The notes under the pieces are model-generated. The model was not told where the DNA came from. It did not search any database and saw nothing but the letters and a program-made list of their open reading frames with translations. From Nitrospirillum viridazoti CBAmc (GTDB taxonomy: Bacteria; Pseudomonadota; Alphaproteobacteria; Azospirillales; Azospirillaceae), in the NCBI RefSeq assembly GCF_000730165.1, contig NZ_CP022113.1, positions 558,001 to 622,000 on the forward strand: 64,000 nucleotides of DNA, in the 5' to 3' direction. Positions 60,110-64,000 of this stretch are shown here, piece after piece; within the stretch, counting starts at the first letter, position 1; every line of letters starts with the position of its first letter. Position numbers and translations under genes: made by a program.

Positions 60110-60601
60110 CCAAGATCAACGCAGCCGGCCCGGGTGCAGGTTCGTGGGTTGTCCGCGATCAGCGCGCCCATGGCCGGTCAGCTTGCCTGTCTATTGGAAG
60201 AATTCTCCACGGCCGTCGGCTCACGGCCGTGTCAAGAAACCGGCGCTCCGTTGGCCCCTCCCCGGCAGTAGCTCCAATCGCAGGGGGAATCCCAGTAGAA
60301 TTCCCGACACCGCCTGCCCTGAATATTCCGGCTTACGTCCTTATGGCCGATTCCCGTTCTGAAGATTCAATGTTTTTCTTTCCGCGAGTGGGTGTTCCCA
60401 CCAACCTTCCCTCCCCGGGAAGTTGCTTTCATAAATTACGATATTTTTCGCCTCTCCCATCCTTAAGACCGGTTCGCCGGAAACGCCGCCGCATATCAAA
60501 CGCGACGGCCGTGGGGTTCCCTGGAACCATCGGCGGGATCTTCGGGTTGTAAGTCGCAGCCTTGGAGCATCCGCAACCTGCAATTCGGAACGAGGGCCGC
60601 C
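60110..60601. other. Intergenic region upstream of the kaiC-like gene
   Basis: About 490 bases without a supportable gene. The composition is near the local average except for an AT-richer stretch at 60360-60460. A stress-promoter-like motif lies at its right end. The break point of the ABC remnant forms its left edge. A plus-strand frame at 60229-60552 has no homology and no ribosome site. Confidence 0.55.
60523..60548 (+). promoter_or_regulatory. Candidate EcfG/RpoE2-type promoter for the kaiC-kinase pair
   Basis: GGAAC at 60523-60527 is followed after 19 bases by TT at 60547-60548, matching GGAAC-N18/19-TT. The predicted start near 60558 would leave a leader of about 45 bases. Confidence 0.4.
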
Positions 60602-62101
60602 TTGGTTGAAACGAAGACCCTATCGCCCAGGGCCGCCACCGGTATTCCCGGCCTGGACGATGTTCTGGCCGGCGGGCTGACGCGCCGTCACGTGTTCCTG
60701 CTGGAAGGCGAACCTGGTTCGGGAAAGACGACCATCGCCCTGCAGTTCCTGCTTGAGGGCGCCGCCAAGGGGGAGCGCACCCTTTATGTCACCATGTCGG
60801 AGACGGAGGCCGAACTCCGCGAGGGTGCCGCCGCGCGGGGATGGGATTTGCCGCCCAGCATCCAGATATTGGAACTGGTGCCGCCCGAGGCGCTTCTGGA
60901 CGCCGATCAACGCCAGACCTTGATCCACGCATCGGAGTTGGAGCTGGGCGAGAGCATGGAACGCCTGGTCAAAGAGGTCGAACGCATCAAGCCTGACCGC
61001 ATTGCCTTGGACAGCCTGTCGGAACTGCGCCTTCTGGCCCAAAGCTCCCTGCGGTATCGCCGCCAGGTGCTGACGCTGAAGCATTACTTCGCCAGCTTGG
61101 GTGCCACCGTCCTGATGCTGGACGACCTGACCACCGACACCTGGGACAGGACGGTTCATAGCGTCGCCCACGGCGTCGTTCATCTTGAACAGCTGGCCCC
61201 CGCCTACGGCGCCGAGCGCCGGCGTCTGAGGGTGCTCAAATACCGGGGAACGGCGTTCAGGGGCGGCTTCCACGACTTCGTCATCAGCGCCGAGGGTGTC
61301 CGCGTCTTCCCCCGCCTGGTCGCCATTGAACACAAGACACGCTTCCCGCGCGACGAGCTGAAGAGCGGCAACCCCCCTCTTGACCAGCTTCTGGGGGGCG
61401 GGGTGGAAGCGGGTTCCAGCACGCTGGTCATCGGTCCGGCGGGAACCGGGAAGTCGCTGCTTGCCTTGACGTTCGTCGCCGCCGCCGTCGCGCGCGGCGA
61501 AAAGGCGGCGATCTTCGCATTCGATGAAGAGATCGGCCTTCTCTTCAAGCGAATGAAGGCCTTCGGCATCGACCTGGAGGCGCTGCGCAAAAGGGGTGAC
61601 GTGTTCGTCGAACAGGTGGATGCGGCCGAACTGTCGCCCGGCGAATTCTCACACCGGGTCCGCGCCGCCATCGACGAACAGGGGATCAAGACTGTCGTCA
61701 TCGACAGCCTGACGGGCTATGAGGCGGCCATGCCGGAGGAACGGGCGCTGGTCCTGCACCTTCACGAAGTCCTGCTGTACCTCAATCGCCAGGGGGTCGC
61801 GACATTCGTCACGGTGGCGCAGCACGGGCTGTTCGGCAGCATGCAGAGCCCGGTGGAGATCACCTACCTTGCCGACACCGTGATCCTGCTGCGCTATTTC
61901 GAGGCCGATGGCGATGTCCGCAGGGCGATGTCCGTCGTGAAGAAGCGGACCGGCGCGCATGAAAGCACCATTCGGGAATATCGCATCGCGGACGGTGGCC
62001 TTCAATTGGGCGAACCCCTGCGCAATCTGCAGGGTGTGCTGCGGGGCAACCCGCTCTATACCGGCGCGCAAACCGCCCTGTTTGACGGAAACCGGGCGTG
62101 A
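60602..62101 (+). CDS. KaiC-like double-domain RecA-fold ATPase
   Basis: A 499-residue protein with two KaiC/RadA-type domains. Domain 1 has ATGIPGLDDVLAGGL, then Walker A GEPGSGKTT (about 36-44) and Walker B RIALDSLSEL; domain 2 has Walker A GPAGTGKSL (about 277-285) and Walker B TVVIDSLTGY (about 364). Tandem catalytic Glu residues typical of KaiC CI follow the Walker A of each half (MSETEAEL and FDEEIGLLF). The C-terminal A-loop phosphorylation Ser-Thr pair of cyanobacterial KaiC cannot be located. The TTG at 60602 is used because GAGGG precedes it and homology starts directly. Its stop overlaps the next start, so it is co-translated with a sensor kinase. No kaiA or kaiB is present; similar KaiC-kinase pairs in non-cyanobacteria act in stress or light signalling. 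Confidence 0.92.
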   Translation: MVETKTLSPRAATGIPGLDDVLAGGLTRRHVFLLEGEPGSGKTTIALQFLLEGAAKGERTLYVTMSETEAELREGAAARGWDLPPSIQILELVPPEALLDADQRQTLIHASELELGESMERLVKEVERIKPDRIALDSLSELRLLAQSSLRYRRQVLTLKHYFASLGATVLMLDDLTTDTWDRTVHSVAHGVVHLEQLAPAYGAERRRLRVLKYRGTAFRGGFHDFVISAEGVRVFPRLVAIEHKTRFPRDELKSGNPPLDQLLGGGVEAGSSTLVIGPAGTGKSLLALTFVAAAVARGEKAAIFAFDEEIGLLFKRMKAFGIDLEALRKRGDVFVEQVDAAELSPGEFSHRVRAAIDEQGIKTVVIDSLTGYEAAMPEERALVLHLHEVLLYLNRQGVATFVTVAQHGLFGSMQSPVEITYLADTVILLRYFEADGDVRRAMSVVKKRTGAHESTIREYRIADGGLQLGEPLRNLQGVLRGNPLYTGAQTALFDGNRA

Positions 62102-64000
62102 CCCCCGGGCTGCATTCCCTTCGCACCCTGATCCTGACGCCGATGGGGCGTGATGCGAAAATCGCGTCCGGCATCCTGGACGACGCGGGTCTCCCGGCAT
62201 TCATCTGCGCCGACCCGGGCGAGTTGCATCAGCAACTCCTCGCCGGGGCCGGCATGGTGCTGGTGACCGAGGAGGCGTTGCTGAAAGCTGACCCCGACCC
62301 CCTGTTCCGCTGGGTGGCGGAGCAGCCGTCCTGGTCCGATCTGCCTTTCATCGTGCTGACCCTGCGCTCCGCCCCCGCCATCGGGCCCAAAGCCCAGGTC
62401 ATGGCCGTCGGACTGGGCAATGTCACCTTCGTGGAACGCCCGTTCCATCCGACCTCGCTGGTCAGCGTGATCCGATCCGCTGCCCGGGGGCGCCGGCGGC
62501 AATATGAGGCCCGCAGCCGCATCGAGGAGCTGCGGGAAAACCGCGATCTGCTGGCCCGCCAAACCCACATGCTGGAACTCCTGAATCAAACAGCCATGCG
62601 GATCGCGGCCAGCCTTGACCTGCGGATAGTGGGACAACGCGTCGTCGACGCCGGTGTGGAATTGACCGGCGCCGCCTATGGCGCCTTCCACGCCACCACC
62701 AGCGAGGCCGGGGAATCCCGCCAATCCTATGCCTGGTCGGGCACGCAGACGGACATCTTCGCGGCGTTTCCCATGCCAGGGGATCTCATCCGCCGTGACG
62801 ACATCGCCCGGGAACCCGTGCCTGGCGGGAGCGGTTCGGCGGAAGACGCGCCCCGGATGGCCAGCTACCTGGCGGTGCCCGTCCTCTCGCGCTCGGGCGA
62901 CAGGCTCGGCGGCCTATTCTTCGGCCATCCGGACGCCGGCGTTTTCGATGATCGGGCGGTGTTGATGGCCGGCGGCCTGGCCGCGCAGGCGGGCGTCGCC
63001 ATGGACAACGCGCGCCTGTTGCAGGACGTGCAGCAGGCCAACGCGACGCTGGAGGCGCGGGTCGAGGAGCGCACGCGCGAGCGCGACCGGATGTGGCGGC
63101 TGTCAAACGACCTGATGGCGGTCCTGGACGCCGAGGGCGCGCTGCTGGCCGTGAACCATGCCTGGACAGCCGCGCTGGGATGGCCGGAAGAGCACCTGCG
63201 GGTCACCAACCTGTTCGATCTGGTCCACCCCGAGGATGCCGGCGGCATCAAGCACCAGATGCGGCGGCTGAAACGCGGCGATCCGATATCGAACTTCGAA
63301 GGGCGACTGCGCGCGGAGGACGGAAGCTTCCGCAGGATCGCCTGGACCGCATCACCCGATGACGGGCTGCTCTACACCGTCGGGCGTGACATCACGGCCC
63401 AGCGTGAAATCGAAGAGCAACTGCGCCAGTCGCAGAAGATGGAGGCCGTGGGCCAGCTCACCGGCGGCATCGCCCATGACTTCAACAACCTGTTGCAGGG
63501 CATCACCGGCTCACTGGATCTCGTCAACCGCCGGCTGACGCAAGGACGGACCAGCGATGTGGAGCGCTTCACCGCCGCGGCCATGGCCTCGGCCCAACGC
63601 GCGGGCGCCCTGACCCACCGCCTGCTGGCATTCTCCCGCCGCCAGCCGCTGAAGCCGACGCCGGTGGATGCCAACAGCCTCATCGCCTCCATGGCCGATC
63701 TGCTGCGCCGAAGCCTCGGAGAGCGCGTCGACCTAGAACTCGTGCCTGCGGATGGCCTGTGGCCGACGCTGTGCGACCCCAATCAGCTTGAGAACGCCAT
63801 CCTGAACCTGTGCATCAACGCGCGTGACGCCATGCCGGAGGGCGGAAAGCTTTTCATCGGCACCCGCAACGCCCATCTGGACGGCCAGCACGCCGGTGGG
63901 GCCGGTGACATGCGGCCGGGGCGCTATGTCTGCATCTCCGTGACCGACACGGGCATGGGCATGTCGCCGGAGACGATCCGCCGGGCCTTCGATCCCTTTT
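62098..64000 (+). CDS. Sensor histidine kinase with pseudo-receiver, GAF and PAS domains (3' end beyond window)
   Basis: The frame starts at GTG 62098, overlapping the KaiC-like stop by four bases, and stays open to the window end (634 codons visible). Residues 1-125 form a receiver-like fold ([24 protein letters not shown]...VLVTEE...[17 protein letters not shown]) without the usual phospho-acceptor Asp, hence a pseudo-receiver. A coiled coil leads to a GAF domain (about 160-310: [19 protein letters not shown]...[20 protein letters not shown]), a second coiled coil, a PAS domain (about 335-450: [18 protein letters not shown]...VHPEDAGG) and a HisKA domain with [14 protein letters not shown] (His near 460). 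The ATPase domain begins near 565 and is cut at FDPF. Further receivers may follow outside. This pseudo-receiver-first kinase is a regular partner of KaiC-like proteins. Confidence 0.9.
   Translation, partial: MTPGLHSLRTLILTPMGRDAKIASGILDDAGLPAFICADPGELHQQLLAGAGMVLVTEEALLKADPDPLFRWVAEQPSWSDLPFIVLTLRSAPAIGPKAQVMAVGLGNVTFVERPFHPTSLVSVIRSAARGRRRQYEARSRIEELRENRDLLARQTHMLELLNQTAMRIAASLDLRIVGQRVVDAGVELTGAAYGAFHATTSEAGESRQSYAWSGTQTDIFAAFPMPGDLIRRDDIAREPVPGGSGSAEDAPRMASYLAVPVLSRSGDRLGGLFFGHPDAGVFDDRAVLMAGGLAAQAGVAMDNARLLQDVQQANATLEARVEERTRERDRMWRLSNDLMAVLDAEGALLAVNHAWTAALGWPEEHLRVTNLFDLVHPEDAGGIKHQMRRLKRGDPISNFEGRLRAEDGSFRRIAWTASPDDGLLYTVGRDITAQREIEEQLRQSQKMEAVGQLTGGIAHDFNNLLQGITGSLDLVNRRLTQGRTSDVERFTAAAMASAQRAGALTHRLLAFSRRQPLKPTPVDANSLIASMADLLRRSLGERVDLELVPADGLWPTLCDPNQLENAILNLCINARDAMPEGGKLFIGTRNAHLDGQHAGGAGDMRPGRYVCISVTDTGMGMSPETIRRAFDPF

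Noticed and set aside
60229-60552. A 107-codon plus-strand frame before the kaiC-like gene
   Set aside because: No recognisable sequence, no ribosome site, and it overlaps the candidate promoter of the next gene.
60602-62101. A true circadian clock
   Set aside because: No kaiA or kaiB, and the phosphorylation Ser-Thr pair of clock KaiC is not found; the family name does not imply a clock.

Overview
The window is one stretch of high-GC DNA from an alphaproteobacterium. I infer Azospirillaceae or a close relative (Azospirillum/Nitrospirillum type) from the strong G/C third-position bias, an alphaproteobacterial Usg-family gene, a ROSE-like heat-shock leader, GGAAC-N18/19-TT stress-promoter look-alikes and an HWE/FixL-flavoured signalling repertoire. 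No rRNA, tRNA, CRISPR array or intact insertion sequence was seen.

Layout. (1) 1-9727: a tightly overlapping operon for a type II secretion / type IV pilus-like machine: GspF (cut by the left edge), GspE, a GspL/PilM-like protein, PilN-, PilO- and PilP-like proteins, a lipoprotein secretin that carries N-terminal TPRs and a C-terminal cohesin domain, three pseudopilins (the last lacks Glu5) and a periplasmic DsbA/ScsC-like thiol oxidoreductase. (2) 9749-14350: a minus-strand Usg gene, then a heat-shock block: Hsp20, a conserved-looking unknown, a CbpA-type DnaJ, and groES-groEL. Hsp20 is preceded by a probable RNA thermometer. (3) 14351-40326: a two-partner secretion operon, tpsB, a 7,528-residue tpsA (22.6 kb) and a SapC-family gene, ending in a strong intrinsic terminator. 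(4) 40401-41366: a small cupin gene and two decayed gene tails (a MocR-like regulator and CyoB) lying back to back. (5) 41393-51400: a second giant adhesin on the minus strand, a classical autotransporter of about 3,335 residues. AT-rich islands sit upstream of both giant adhesins. (6) 51843-58291: LysR regulator with a divergent short-chain dehydrogenase, a secreted CE2/SGNH esterase, an SDR tail remnant, a membrane PAS histidine kinase with a stand-alone receiver, and a small secreted protein with three LAG repeats. (7) 58562-64000: manganese catalase, an ABC-ATPase tail remnant, and a KaiC-like double ATPase overlapping a large sensor kinase that runs off the right edge.

Taken together the window is largely a cell-envelope and surface region: a secretion machine with its own disulfide factor, two giant beta-rich surface proteins delivered by two different type V routes, heat-shock chaperones, and stress/light-type signalling genes. 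Four truncated C-terminal gene remnants show that the stretch between the large modules has been rearranged and partly deleted. Confidence is high for family assignments of the large genes; promoter, thermometer and sigma-factor sites are read by eye and remain predictions.
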